Of a stretch of DNA of 64,000 bases, positions 17,326-26,020 are shown piece by piece; the stretch's first letter is position 1; each line of letters opens with the position of its first letter. The stretch covers positions 1 through 64,000 of the forward strand of contig SUYI01000012.1 of the NCBI GenBank assembly GCA_015060485.1, read 5' to 3'. A program made the translations under genes and the position numbers. The notes under the pieces were generated by a model. It did not search any database. It saw only the letters and a program-made list of their open reading frames with translations, and was not told the origin of the DNA. This DNA comes from Prevotella sp. (GTDB lineage: Bacteria > Bacteroidota > Bacteroidia > Bacteroidales > Bacteroidaceae).

Positions 17326-20091
17326 TTAGTGGGCTTCGAGCCAGTTGTTGCCAAAGCCGGAATCGGCAACGAGGGGGACAGCCATTTGGAAGGCGTTTTG
17401 CATTTCTTCAATGACGATATGTTCTACACGTTCTTTTTCTTCGGGGAGAACAGAGAAGTTGAGTTCGTCGTGTACCTGGAGAATCATCTTGCTCTTGATG
17501 CCTTCGGTCTTGAAACGCTGGTAGATGTGAATCATAGCGACCTTGATGATATCAGCTGCTGTGCCCTGAATGGGGGCATTGATGGCGTTGCGCTCAGCAA
17601 AGCCACGAACGACGCTGTTCTGCGAGTTGATGTCCGGCAGATAGCGACGACGACCAAATAGGGTCACAACAAAGCCTTGTTTGCGGGCTATTTCCTTCGA
17701 CTGCTCCATATAGTCATGCACCTGTGGGAAGGTCTGGAAGTATCCGTCAATCAGCATCTTAGCTTCGTCGCGTGGAATGTCCAGCCGCTCTGCCAAACCA
17801 AAGACAGTAATGCCATAGATGATACCAAAGTTGGCTCGTTTTGACTTGGTTCGTTCGTCGCGTGTGACCTCTTCAATAGGCTTCTTGTAGATGTTGGCAG
17901 CGGTAGCAGCATGCAGATCCTTACCCTCACGGAACACTTCAATCATCTGAGGATCCTGCGACAGATGAGCCATCACACGCAGCTCAATCTGGCTGTAGTC
18001 CGCAGAGAAAAACAGACAACCAGGTTCAGGAATAAACGCCTTACGAATCTCCTTTCCATCCTCGCCACGAATGGGAATATTTTGCAGGTTAGGATCAGAC
18101 GACGACAGACGTCCTGTTGCGGTAATCGTCTGATTGAACGAGGTATGGATATGACCAGTACGAGGGTTAATCAGCTTGGGAAGGGCGTCGATATAGGTGC
18201 CAATGAGTTTCTTTAAACCTCTGTGCTCTAAGATGTCAGCCACGATTTCGTGCTTGTTTTTCAGCTGTTGCAGCACTTCCTCCGAGGTGACATATTGGCC
18301 CGTCTTGGTCTTCTTAGCCTTCTCGATAATCTTCAGTTTATCGAACAGAATTTCACCGACCTGCTTAGGCGAAGCAATATTGAATGGCTGGCCGGCAAGT
18401 TCGTAGATACGCTGTTCGATTTCGTTCATGCGAGTGGTAAACTCCTTGCTGGTTTCAGCCAACGACTGCGTATCCAGACAGACACCGTTCATCTCCATCT
18501 CCGCCAAGACAGGCATCAGGGGCATTTCAATGTCATAGAACAGTTTTTCGCAATCGTACATCTTCAGTTCTGGCTCCAACTTGTTTTTCAGTTGAAGGGT
18601 GATATCAGCATCTTCACAGGCATACTCGTAAACCTGCTGAGGAGTCAGGTCACGCATCGAACGCTGGTTCTTTCCCTTGGGACCAATCAGTTCGTCGATA
18701 TGTACAGTTTGGTAGTGCAGATACACCTCAGCCATGTAATCCATGTTGTGACGAAGTTCAGGCTGGATGAGATAGTGGGCAATCATCGTGTCCCACATCG
18801 GACCATCGAGATGAACATCGTAATTTCTGAGTACTTCGAGGTCGTACTTCAGATTCTGACCCACCTTCAAGATTTTTGGGTCTTCATAGAGTGGTTTAAA
18901 GATATTAACAATTCGCAACGCTTCTTCACGATTGGCAGGAATGGGCACATAAAACGCTTTGTGTTCCTCGACAGCGAAGCTCAAGCCCACCAATTCTGCG
19001 TCAATCGGCGAGGTAGAGGTGGTTTCCGTATCTAGAACGAGAAAATCTTTTGTCCTAAAAAAATCATAAAGTTTTGTTATATCCTCTTCATTTTCAACGA
19101 GTTTGTATTCGTGAGAAACCGTTTTTAGGCTCTCAAAACTCGAAAATTCTGTGCCATTCGTACCCACGGGGGCAAATTCTGCAAAGAGATCGAGTTGTTG
19201 ATTAGCAGGTTTTTGCTTTACTTCACTTTTTTTAAGAATCTTACTCGCTAGACTCTTCAACTCCAATTCCTCGAAGAGTTTTCCCAATTCTGCTTCGTTG
19301 GGTTGCGTGACCTTCAACTCGTCCATCTTCAACTCGATGGGAACATCGGTTTTGATGGTCGCCAAGAATTTCGAGAGCTTGATGTCGTCGACATGCTCTT
19401 CGACTTTTTTCTGGAGCGCACCCTTGATTTCTGAAGTCCGGTTGATGAGTTCCTCGACGGTTCCAAACTCATTGATCAGTTTCACAGCGGTCTTCTCACC
19501 CACGCCAGGACAACCAGGGAAGTTATCCGCTGAGTCGCCCATCAGCGCCAAGAGGTCAATGACAGCTTCCGTCGATGGAATGGCATATTTAGCCTTCACC
19601 TCCTCTGGGCCCATCACTTCGTAACCACCTCCATGACGGGGGCGATAAATCTTCACATTGTCACGAACCAGCTGCCCGTAGTCCTTATCGGGTGTCAGCA
19701 TATAGGTATCGATACCTTGCTCTCCAGCTTTGGTGGCTAAGGTACCAATGACGTCGTCAGCCTCGAAACCATCGACTTCGAGAATGGGGATGTTCCAGGC
19801 CCGCAACAGGTCTTTGATGATAGGAACGGATAGCTTGATATCCTCTGGTGTCGCCTCGCGCTGGGCCTTATAGGCAGGGTAGGCCTCACTGCGAAACGTG
19901 GGTCCATGAGGGTCGAAGGCCACACCGAGATGAGTGGGCTGCTCTTTGGTGAGGACTTCCTGAAGGGTATTCAGAAAGCCCATGATGGCACTTGTATTGA
20001 GGCCTTTCGAATTGATACGCGGGTTCTTGATGAAGGCGTAATAAGAACGATAAATGAGCGCGTAGGCGTCTAAAAGGAATAGCTTTTCCAT
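17326..20091 (-). CDS. polA: DNA polymerase I
   Basis: This 921-residue protein has the full three-domain layout: a 5' nuclease (DAYALIYRSYYAF, GFEADDVIGTLA), a 3'-5' exonuclease that keeps the acidic pair (LVLDTETTSTS), and a family A polymerase (FFSADYSQIELRVMAHLSQ, KRANFGIIYGIT, LQVHDELNFSV). It repairs DNA and removes Okazaki primers in the cytoplasm. Length and motifs are normal for the family. It is divergent from the polyprenyl synthase gene across 89 nt, and the RAYT gene follows it in the same direction. Confidence 0.98.
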   Translation of the reverse strand: MEKLFLLDAYALIYRSYYAFIKNPRINSKGLNTSAIMGFLNTLQEVLTKEQPTHLGVAFDPHGPTFRSEAYPAYKAQREATPEDIKLSVPIIKDLLRAWNIPILEVDGFEADDVIGTLATKAGEQGIDTYMLTPDKDYGQLVRDNVKIYRPRHGGGYEVMGPEEVKAKYAIPSTEAVIDLLALMGDSADNFPGCPGVGEKTAVKLINEFGTVEELINRTSEIKGALQKKVEEHVDDIKLSKFLATIKTDVPIELKMDELKVTQPNEAELGKLFEELELKSLASKILKKSEVKQKPANQQLDLFAEFAPVGTNGTEFSSFESLKTVSHEYKLVENEEDITKLYDFFRTKDFLVLDTETTSTSPIDAELVGLSFAVEEHKAFYVPIPANREEALRIVNIFKPLYEDPKILKVGQNLKYDLEVLRNYDVHLDGPMWDTMIAHYLIQPELRHNMDYMAEVYLHYQTVHIDELIGPKGKNQRSMRDLTPQQVYEYACEDADITLQLKNKLEPELKMYDCEKLFYDIEMPLMPVLAEMEMNGVCLDTQSLAETSKEFTTRMNEIEQRIYELAGQPFNIASPKQVGEILFDKLKIIEKAKKTKTGQYVTSEEVLQQLKNKHEIVADILEHRGLKKLIGTYIDALPKLINPRTGHIHTSFNQTITATGRLSSSDPNLQNIPIRGEDGKEIRKAFIPEPGCLFFSADYSQIELRVMAHLSQDPQMIEVFREGKDLHAATAANIYKKPIEEVTRDERTKSKRANFGIIYGITVFGLAERLDIPRDEAKMLIDGYFQTFPQVHDYMEQSKEIARKQGFVVTLFGRRRYLPDINSQNSVVRGFAERNAINAPIQGTAADIIKVAMIHIYQRFKTEGIKSKMILQVHDELNFSVLPEEKERVEHIVIEEMQNAFQMAVPLVADSGFGNNWLEAH

Positions 20092-20153
20092 AATCTATTG
20101 TGAATTTGTGCGTAAAATTACTAAAAAAATAGTTACTATCCAATTATTTTCAT

Positions 20154-20161
20154 TAATTTTG
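20154..20161 (+). promoter_or_regulatory. Candidate -7 box for the polyprenyl synthase gene
   Basis: TAATTTTG matches the Bacteroidetes -7 box and gives a leader of about 14 nt. The -33 region (around AGTTAC) is a poor match. Confidence 0.5.
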
Positions 20162-20180
20162 CATCAAAATCGTATTTGAT

Positions 20181-21158
20181 ATGGATTATTTAAGCATCAT
20201 TAAGCAACCGATAACGAAGGATTTAGACGATTTCATCGCCTTGTTTAATCAGTCGTTGACTCACGACGATGGTATGTTGGGATCTGTCTTGAGCCACATT
20301 CGTCAGCGTGGAGGAAAGCGTATGCGTCCTATTCTGACGCTGCTGATGGCCAAGAATTATGGTGCTGTCAGCGATGTGACGCAGAACTCAGCGGTTGGTT
20401 TGGAACTTCTGCATACAGCGTCGTTGGTTCACGATGATGTGGTTGACGAGAGCAGCGAGCGCAGAGGACAGGCCTCAGTGAATGCATCTTATAATAATAA
20501 GGTTGCAGTATTGGTGGGTGATTATATCCTGTCTACGGCCTTGCTTCATGTATCGTATACTGGACATCAGCGTATCATAGAATATTTGGCTGAACTGGGT
20601 CGGACATTGGCTGCTGGCGAGATTCTGCAGTTGTCGAATATTCAGAATCAGGAGATTTCCGAGGATGTCTATTATCAGGTTATCCAACAGAAGACGGCTG
20701 CACTTTTCGAGGCTTGTGCAGCCATTGGTGCTATGTCGGGCGGTGCTTCTGTGGAAGAAATGCAGAAGGCAAAACAATTTGGTCAGTATCTGGGGATTAT
20801 GTTCCAGATTCGAGACGATATTTTCGACTATTTTGATTCCAAGGAGATTGGTAAACCAACAGGTAATGATATGACTGAGGGTAAACTGACGCTGCCGGTT
20901 ATCTATGCGCTGAACAATTCTGATTACGAGTCGATGCAAACGTTAGCCAAGAAGGTCAAGGCAGGCACCATCAACCCTGATGAAATCGCTGTTTTGGTCG
21001 AGTTCACCAAGCAAACAGGAGGTATTGAATATGCCGAACAGAAGATGTCGGAATTTGGCGCTTTGTGTATGAAATACATTGAAGGTCATGTAAAAGACAA
21101 GGCCATCAGGGAGAGCCTGACAGCCTATGTCGATTACGTGATTCAACGCAATTATTAG
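20181..21158 (+). CDS. Polyprenyl diphosphate synthase (octaprenyl/heptaprenyl type)
   Basis: This 325-residue all-trans prenyl transferase has GGKRMRP, the first Asp-rich motif DDVVDES with RRGQAS after it, and the second motif DDIFDYFDS. It condenses isopentenyl diphosphate units onto an allylic primer, and in Bacteroidales probably makes the menaquinone side chain. Small residues before the first Asp-rich motif (LLHTASLVHDDVVD) fit a long-chain product, but chain length cannot be read from the sequence alone. The gene stands alone between the polA divergent region and a strong terminator. Confidence 0.93.
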   Translation: MDYLSIIKQPITKDLDDFIALFNQSLTHDDGMLGSVLSHIRQRGGKRMRPILTLLMAKNYGAVSDVTQNSAVGLELLHTASLVHDDVVDESSERRGQASVNASYNNKVAVLVGDYILSTALLHVSYTGHQRIIEYLAELGRTLAAGEILQLSNIQNQEISEDVYYQVIQQKTAALFEACAAIGAMSGGASVEEMQKAKQFGQYLGIMFQIRDDIFDYFDSKEIGKPTGNDMTEGKLTLPVIYALNNSDYESMQTLAKKVKAGTINPDEIAVLVEFTKQTGGIEYAEQKMSEFGALCMKYIEGHVKDKAIRESLTAYVDYVIQRNY

Positions 21159-21161
21159 TGT

Positions 21162-21190
21162 ATGGAGCGATTTTGTCGCTCCATTTTTCT
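21162..21190. terminator. Terminator between polyprenyl synthase and deoC
   Basis: ATGGAGCGA (21162-21170) pairs perfectly with TCGCTCCAT (21176-21184) around a 5-nt loop, followed by a T-run (TTTTTCTTT, overlapping the end of the stem). It serves the rightward gene and separates it from convergent deoC. Confidence 0.85.
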
Positions 21191-22135
21191 TTAGAAGAAC
21201 TTCACTTCCTTACCCTCTAATTCACTCAGAATCAGGTTGGCCAGCCGACTCGTTCCTAAACGGAACATCTCGTTGGTGAGCCAGTCCTTGCCCAATACTT
21301 CCTTCACGATGGTGTAGTAGGTGAGCGCGTCCATCACGCTGTTAATACCACCTGCGGGCTTGAAACCAATACGGATACCAGTCTTTTGGAAGTATTCCTT
21401 GATGGCCAGGCACATGACGTAGGCAGCCTCTGGTGTAGCACTGACTTTCTCCTTACCAGTAGAAGTCTTGATGTAGTCGGCACCGGCATACATCGAGAGA
21501 ATGGAAGCCTTCTTGATGTTAGCGCAAGAACCAAGATCACCCGTTTCCAGAATGACTTTCATTGGTACCTTTCCGCAGGCTGCCTTCATCTCGCGAATTT
21601 CATCACAAACGGTCTCGTAATCACCACTCAGGAACTGTCCTACGTGCATCACGATATCCACGTTACGGGCTCCGTCACGAACGGCTAAAGCAGTCTCAGC
21701 AACCTTGATTTCAATGGTTGCCTGAGAGGATGGGAAGGCACCGCTGACAACAGTAGGAATCACACCATCAACCTCGAGCGACTCAGCTACGAGTTTGGCG
21801 AAACGAGGGTAGGTGACAACCGTTGCCACATGGGGCATAGCAGGATATTCGTCAGCAAACTGGTTTACCTTTTCTACCAGACGCAGCACGCTCTCGTCAG
21901 AATCCTGAGTGGTCAGCGTCGTCAGACAGATGCTGCCGAACATGAATTTCTTTACTTCAGGAGTGTCGTTCTCAGGTACCTTTTCGATGATTTTCTTTAC
22001 TGCAACCTTGACTTCTTCGTCAGTAATATTGAAGTTGTAGAGGCTCAGAGCCTGGTCGTACATACTCTCCAAATGCTTTTCGTCATCATGATGATGATGC
22101 TCGTGGCCACAGCCACAATTGCAATGTTCACCCAT
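21191..22135 (-). CDS. deoC: Deoxyribose-phosphate aldolase with His/Cys-rich N-terminus
   Basis: This protein has 314 residues from the ATG at 22135. It cleaves 2-deoxyribose 5-phosphate to glyceraldehyde 3-phosphate and acetaldehyde in deoxynucleoside salvage. The core is clear: ARNVDIVMHVGQFLSGD, PMKVILETGDL and the Schiff-base Lys in YIKTSTGK, then FKPAGGI. Unusually the first 20 residues read MGEHCNCGCGHEHHHHDDEK, a possible metal-binding tail not needed for the aldolase. It is the last gene of a leftward run dtd-(membrane protein)-mazG-deoC, 34 nt after the MazG-like gene. Confidence 0.95.
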   Translation of the reverse strand: MGEHCNCGCGHEHHHHDDEKHLESMYDQALSLYNFNITDEEVKVAVKKIIEKVPENDTPEVKKFMFGSICLTTLTTQDSDESVLRLVEKVNQFADEYPAMPHVATVVTYPRFAKLVAESLEVDGVIPTVVSGAFPSSQATIEIKVAETALAVRDGARNVDIVMHVGQFLSGDYETVCDEIREMKAACGKVPMKVILETGDLGSCANIKKASILSMYAGADYIKTSTGKEKVSATPEAAYVMCLAIKEYFQKTGIRIGFKPAGGINSVMDALTYYTIVKEVLGKDWLTNEMFRLGTSRLANLILSELEGKEVKFF

Positions 22136-22169
22136 AGTCAAATTAAATTTTTAGTTAATAATATGTTGT

Positions 22170-22517
22170 CTATTCTTTCAGTTTCCCGTTATTCTTATGA
22201 CGCTCAGCGTCGCGTTTTGTCTTCTTTTCTATCGATTTTTTTAGTTCTTCCGTCAAGTCGACGCCCGTTTGGTTAGCCAGACAGAGCAGCACCCAGAGTA
22301 CGTCGGCCATCTCCTCGCCTAAGGCTGCCTTGCCGTTATCAGTGCCACGAGGGTCACTGGTTTTCCACGACTGATCGCCGTATCTGCGGGCAATGACTCG
22401 GGCCAGTTCACCGACTTCCTCCGTCAGTACCGCCATATTGGTCAACTCTGTGAAGTAACGCACCCCGTACGTCTTAATCCACTGGTCTACAGCCTGTTGC
22501 GCTTCCTTTAGTGTCAT
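22170..22517 (-). CDS. MazG-like nucleotide pyrophosphohydrolase
   Basis: This 115-residue protein carries the helical MazG metal-binding signature: LTEEVGELARVIAR (EExxE) and, later, GEEMADVLWVLLCLAN (ExxD). The family hydrolyses NTPs or dNTPs to monophosphates and so cleans the nucleotide pool. The length is that of the single-domain form. The ATG overlaps the stop of the upstream small membrane protein gene by 4 nt, so the two are translationally coupled, and deoC follows. The C-terminus is Lys-rich. Confidence 0.9.
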   Translation of the reverse strand: MTLKEAQQAVDQWIKTYGVRYFTELTNMAVLTEEVGELARVIARRYGDQSWKTSDPRGTDNGKAALGEEMADVLWVLLCLANQTGVDLTEELKKSIEKKTKRDAERHKNNGKLKE

Positions 22518-22762
22518 TGCCTGAAAATCATATGAGCGATGAGCAAAAAGATGGCGATGAGGATGATAACTATATACTGCTTATTATCGCGCTCGTACTC
22601 CTTCCAATGGAAAGCCTTATAGAGGAAAACAAGCAGAAACAGAAGTAAGCCCACACCACAAGGCCAGGCTCCGATTCCATAGCCCCATACCATTGATAGA
22701 ACCACTCCGATGATGCAGAGAATGGCGCTGGATAGTTCTATTTCCCTCAGATATTTCTTCAT
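22514..22762 (-). CDS. Small integral membrane protein, function unknown
   Basis: This 82-residue protein has three hydrophobic segments (about residues 11-25, 31-48 and 62-79), separated by a charged loop (HWKEYERDNKQ). I do not recognise a family. It lies between dtd and the MazG-like gene with a 1-nt gap and a 4-nt overlap, so it belongs to the same operon. The tight packing argues for a real gene. A housekeeping membrane role is possible but nothing in the sequence defines it. Confidence 0.75.
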   Translation of the reverse strand: MKKYLREIELSSAILCIIGVVLSMVWGYGIGAWPCGVGLLLFLLVFLYKAFHWKEYERDNKQYIVIILIAIFLLIAHMIFRQ

Positions 22763-22763
22763 T

Positions 22764-23216
22764 TTATTCCTTGTTTTTAGTGTCCATACATATAGTGACG
22801 GGTCCGTCGTTCAGCAGTTCTACTTTCATGTCTGCACCAAATTCTCCTGTGCCAACTGGTTTTGCCAACTGTTCGCTCAGCTGTTCACAAAACGCCTCGT
22901 AGAGTGGGATAGAGTGCTCGTGACTGCCTGCGCGGAACCAGCTTGGCCTGTTGCCTTTCTTATAGCTGGCAAACAGCGTAAACTGACTGACCACCAATGC
23001 CTCGCCATTGACGTCGAGTATCGAGCGGTTCATTACGTCGTTCTCATCGCCAAACACCCTTAGATTTGCAATCTTTTTTACCAGCCACTCTACATCCTCC
23101 ATAGAGTCTTCATCGCAGATGCCCAACAGGATGAGGAAACCCTGCTGAATCTGGCTCTTTACCTGGCCTTCGATGGTGACGCTGGCGTGGCTGACGCGCT
23201 GGATGACTGCTCTCAT
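22764..23216 (-). CDS. dtd: D-aminoacyl-tRNA deacylase
   Basis: This 150-residue protein matches DTD along its whole length: MRAVIQRVSHASVTI at the start, the conserved SQFTLFA motif and the C-terminal NDGPVTI motif (the Gly-Pro pair forms the chiral filter). It removes D-amino acids wrongly attached to tRNA. It is the first gene of the dtd-membrane protein-mazG-deoC operon and is preceded by an exact Bacteroidetes promoter. Confidence 0.96.
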   Translation of the reverse strand: MRAVIQRVSHASVTIEGQVKSQIQQGFLILLGICDEDSMEDVEWLVKKIANLRVFGDENDVMNRSILDVNGEALVVSQFTLFASYKKGNRPSWFRAGSHEHSIPLYEAFCEQLSEQLAKPVGTGEFGADMKVELLNDGPVTICMDTKNKE

Positions 23217-23232
23217 ATTTCTGTTTTTTCGG

Positions 23233-23264
23233 CAAAGTTACGATATTATTTTGAATCCGCCAAA
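23233..23264 (-). promoter_or_regulatory. Promoter of the dtd-deoC operon
   Basis: The complement of 23261-23264 is TTTG; 20 bp on is TAACTTTG (complement of 23233-23240), 16 bp before the dtd start. Confidence 0.75.
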
Positions 23265-23313
23265 TTTTTCGCCTTCAATTCCTTAGTTTTTGAGGATGGC
23301 ATTCCTTTGCTCT

Positions 23314-23446
23314 ATGACAAATGACAGATGACAGTTTTTTTGAATTTAAGAAGAGATAAGTTAAAGTATTATATATATTATAATATATATAATACTAATT
23401 CTATACGCGACCAATTTTCAAAAAACTGTCATCTGTCATTTGTCAT
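23314..23446. repeat. 133-bp inverted-repeat element with a perfect AT palindrome
   Basis: The left arm 23314-23344 and right arm 23417-23446 are inverted copies over 30 bp with one extra T on the left. Each arm is made of the 7-mers ATGACAA, ATGACAG and ATGACAG and then a T/A-run. Between them a 32-bp perfect palindrome (23365-23396, AGTATTATAT... to ...ATATAATACT) is centred in the element. No target duplication was seen. Confidence 0.8.
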
Positions 23447-23499
23447 TGTTATTTTCCCTTAGCCTGATGTCTTTATTATCTTTGATATTATTCCTTTTA

Positions 23500-23580
23500 C
23501 CGCCCTCAATATTACTCGTTGCCCTCGATATTACGTTTCGAAGGCCACGATATTACGTTTCGATGGCCACGATGTTACTT
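23500..23580. repeat. 22-bp tandem repeats overlapping the uvrC stop codon
   Basis: Four degenerate units share the core CGATATTACGTTTCGA, followed by GGCCA between copies. The last unit contains the uvrC stop codon (23575-23577). The repeats have no unique spacers, so they are not CRISPR. Confidence 0.7.
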
Positions 23581-25407
23581 CTCGTCTTGATGGAAATACT
23601 GGAACACGATTTCGGCTTTTGCAGGGCCAATAAGGTCGCTGAGCGTTTCAAGGTTCGCCTCACGAATCTTCTTAACCGATTTAAGGGCATTTAGAAGCTC
23701 GTCACGCGTTTTTGGGCCGATGCCCTTGATACTATCAAGCTCGGAGTGTAAAGCGCGCTTAGAACGCTTTTCTCGATGGAAAGTGATGGCAAAGCGGTGA
23801 ACTTCATCTTGTAAGTGAGTCAATATACGAAATAATTCGCTGTCTGTCTTCAAACCAATGACTCTCGCCGGGAATCCATAGAGCAGCTCATTGGTTCTGT
23901 GTCGGTTATCTTTTGCCAGTCCTGCTATCGGAATATCGAGACCCAGTTCATCTTGAATCGCCTGCCGGATAACCTCCATCTGACCCTTGCCACCATCTGC
24001 CACAATAAGGTCGGGTAGGGGTTGTTCTTCTTCAATGAGACGTTTATAGCGACGAAAGACGACTTCTTTCATCGACGCATAGTCGTCCGGACCAACCACC
24101 GTTTTGATGTTATACTTTCGATAATCCTGCTTTGAAGGCTTCATCTTTTTGAATACGACGCAAGCGGCAACAGCATCTGTTCCTGAGATGTTTGAGTTGT
24201 CGAAACACTCGATTTGATAGGGCATTTTTTCAAGGTGCAGCAGGTCCTGCAGTTCTTTCATCAGACGGACTTGTTTTTGCTCTGGATTGAGTTTTTCAGC
24301 CTGCTTTAAACGATCGAATTTGTATTGTTTGCCATTCATCTGCGACAGGTCCAAGAGGGTCTTTTTATCCCCTCGTAGAGGTACGGTGATAGTGACTCCT
24401 TCCAAATCAATATCAATCTCCTCGGGTAGTATTATTTCCTTGGCTGTACTCTTGAAACGCTCGCGCATTTCCACGATGGCCAACTGCAGAAGCTCCTCGT
24501 CGGTTTCCTCTAAACGTTTCTTGTATTCAAAGGTAAAACTTTGGTTAATCTGGCCGTTGGAAACGTGAATATAGTTGATAAAAGCAGTCTTTTCGTCGTT
24601 GGTAATCGACAGCACATCGACGTTATCAATATTATGACTGACAACCTCGCTTTTGCTCACAAATTGATCAACCAACAGATAACGACGCTTGACTTCTTCA
24701 GCCTCTTCAAAACGTAATTCCTCTGCCAATTGCATCATCTCGTCTTTCATTTCTCGCAACACCTGACGAGTGTTTCCCTTTAATATTTCCCGGGCTTGCG
24801 AGATGTTTTTCTGATAGTCTTCCCACGATTGTTTTTTCACACAAGGACCTGCACAATTCTTGATGTGATATTCCAGGCAAACCTGGTATTTCCCACCTTC
24901 TACCCCTTCTTCTGAAAGAGGTTGCTTACAGGTTCGCGGATGATAGAGTTTCTTGATGAGTTCGAGAATAGCGTGCATGGAACCCACATGAGAATAAGGT
25001 CCATAATAGGTACCACCTTTTTTGTTAATGGTTCTCGTAGGAAAGATTCTAGGCAGATACTCTTTAGTGATGCAGATGGAAGGGTAGGTTTTGCCGTCTT
25101 TCAGCAACACATTGTACCTTGGATTGTATTTCTTGATGAGGGCATTTTCTAAAAGCAATGCATCCTCTTCTGAGTTGACAACGGTATAGCTGATATCCCA
25201 GATTTTACTGACAAGTACTTTAGTCTTGAACCTGTCAACTTCTGTATGGAAGTAGGACGAAACACGAGCCTTTAAGTTCTTTGCCTTACCAACATAGATA
25301 ATCGTGCCATCAGCGTCATAATACTGATAACTACCAGGCTTCTGTGGTAAACTGGCCACAATAGCTTTTAGTTTCGCTAAACGTGCCTCGTCCTCTTCCT
25401 TTTTCAT
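23575..25407 (-). CDS. uvrC: UvrABC system protein C (excinuclease)
   Basis: This 610-residue protein has an N-terminal GIY-YIG nuclease (PGSYQYYDADGTIIYVGKAK), a UVR segment (LRFEEAEEVKRRYLLV), the RNase H-like C-terminal nuclease (ECFDNSNISGTDAVAACV, LPDLIVADGGKGQ) and helix-hairpin-helix repeats at the end (IKGIGPKTRDELL). It makes both incisions in nucleotide excision repair. It follows apt by 22 nt; that gap is filled by a perfect parS site. A run of 22-bp repeats begins at its stop codon. Confidence 0.97.
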   Translation of the reverse strand: MKKEEDEARLAKLKAIVASLPQKPGSYQYYDADGTIIYVGKAKNLKARVSSYFHTEVDRFKTKVLVSKIWDISYTVVNSEEDALLLENALIKKYNPRYNVLLKDGKTYPSICITKEYLPRIFPTRTINKKGGTYYGPYSHVGSMHAILELIKKLYHPRTCKQPLSEEGVEGGKYQVCLEYHIKNCAGPCVKKQSWEDYQKNISQAREILKGNTRQVLREMKDEMMQLAEELRFEEAEEVKRRYLLVDQFVSKSEVVSHNIDNVDVLSITNDEKTAFINYIHVSNGQINQSFTFEYKKRLEETDEELLQLAIVEMRERFKSTAKEIILPEEIDIDLEGVTITVPLRGDKKTLLDLSQMNGKQYKFDRLKQAEKLNPEQKQVRLMKELQDLLHLEKMPYQIECFDNSNISGTDAVAACVVFKKMKPSKQDYRKYNIKTVVGPDDYASMKEVVFRRYKRLIEEEQPLPDLIVADGGKGQMEVIRQAIQDELGLDIPIAGLAKDNRHRTNELLYGFPARVIGLKTDSELFRILTHLQDEVHRFAITFHREKRSKRALHSELDSIKGIGPKTRDELLNALKSVKKIREANLETLSDLIGPAKAEIVFQYFHQDEK

Positions 25408-25413
25408 ACAAAT

Positions 25414-25429
25414 TGTTTCACGTGAAACA
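25414..25429. other. parS site (ParB/Spo0J binding), perfect 16-bp palindrome
   Basis: TGTTTCACGTGAAACA matches the classical bacterial parS consensus exactly. It lies in the 22-nt gap between the apt stop and the uvrC start. parS sites usually cluster around the origin, in keeping with mnmG (gidA) next door. Confidence 0.9.
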
Positions 25430-25960
25430 TCAAAGAACCATCAGTGTTGTTACTTCACAAAGTCCGTCAAATTCGTCACGTCCATGTAGACCTTCATCTT
25501 TGATTTCAATAATGAAGTTCATGTATACTTGTTTTGGATGGAACTTCTGAACCAAATTATAGGTGGCTTTTGCGGTTCCACCTGTTGCCAGTAAATCATC
25601 GTGAATCAACACAACGTCATTTTCGTCGATGGAATCCAAGTGCATTTCAACAGTATCCACTCCGTATTCTTTAGAGAAGGATTCTTTGATGACAGTAGCA
25701 GGAAGTTTACCTGGTTTTCTTGCTAACACTACGCCACATCCCAACTTCGCAGCTAATGCAGAAGCCATGACAAAACCGCGACTTTCTACACCAACTATCT
25801 TGGTGATGCCTTTGTCTTTGTACAACTCACACAATTCGTCTAACATGATCTTCATGCATTCTGCGTTTTTGTACAATGTCGTTACGTCTCGGAAGTTAAT
25901 TCCTTTTTTGGGGAAATCTGGTATGCTGCGCAGATTATCCATTAATACTTTGTTGTTCAT
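25430..25960 (-). CDS. apt: Adenine phosphoribosyltransferase
   Basis: This protein has 176 residues from the ATG at 25960; an upstream in-frame start at 25993 would add an unlikely hydrophobic lead. It converts adenine and PRPP to AMP. Family motifs are FPKKGINFRDVTTL, VGVESRGFVMASALA and the PRPP loop VVLIHDDLLATGGTA. It lies between mnmG and uvrC in a leftward cluster, with parS sites on both sides of the gene. Confidence 0.95.
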   Translation of the reverse strand: MNNKVLMDNLRSIPDFPKKGINFRDVTTLYKNAECMKIMLDELCELYKDKGITKIVGVESRGFVMASALAAKLGCGVVLARKPGKLPATVIKESFSKEYGVDTVEMHLDSIDENDVVLIHDDLLATGGTAKATYNLVQKFHPKQVYMNFIIEIKDEGLHGRDEFDGLCEVTTLMVL

Positions 25961-26004
25961 AATCTTTGGTTTTATCGTTATTACTATTATCAATTAAATC
26001 TAAA

Positions 26005-26020
26005 TGTTTCACGTGAAACC
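26005..26020. other. Second parS site (15 of 16 bases)
   Basis: TGTTTCACGTGAAACC differs from the consensus only in the last base, which belongs to the mnmG stop codon. It is 591 bp from the first site, as expected for a parS cluster. Confidence 0.85.

Noticed and set aside
23500..23580. Possible CRISPR array
   Set aside because: The repeats are adjacent with no unique spacers and no cas genes are nearby. The same holds for 46622-46735.
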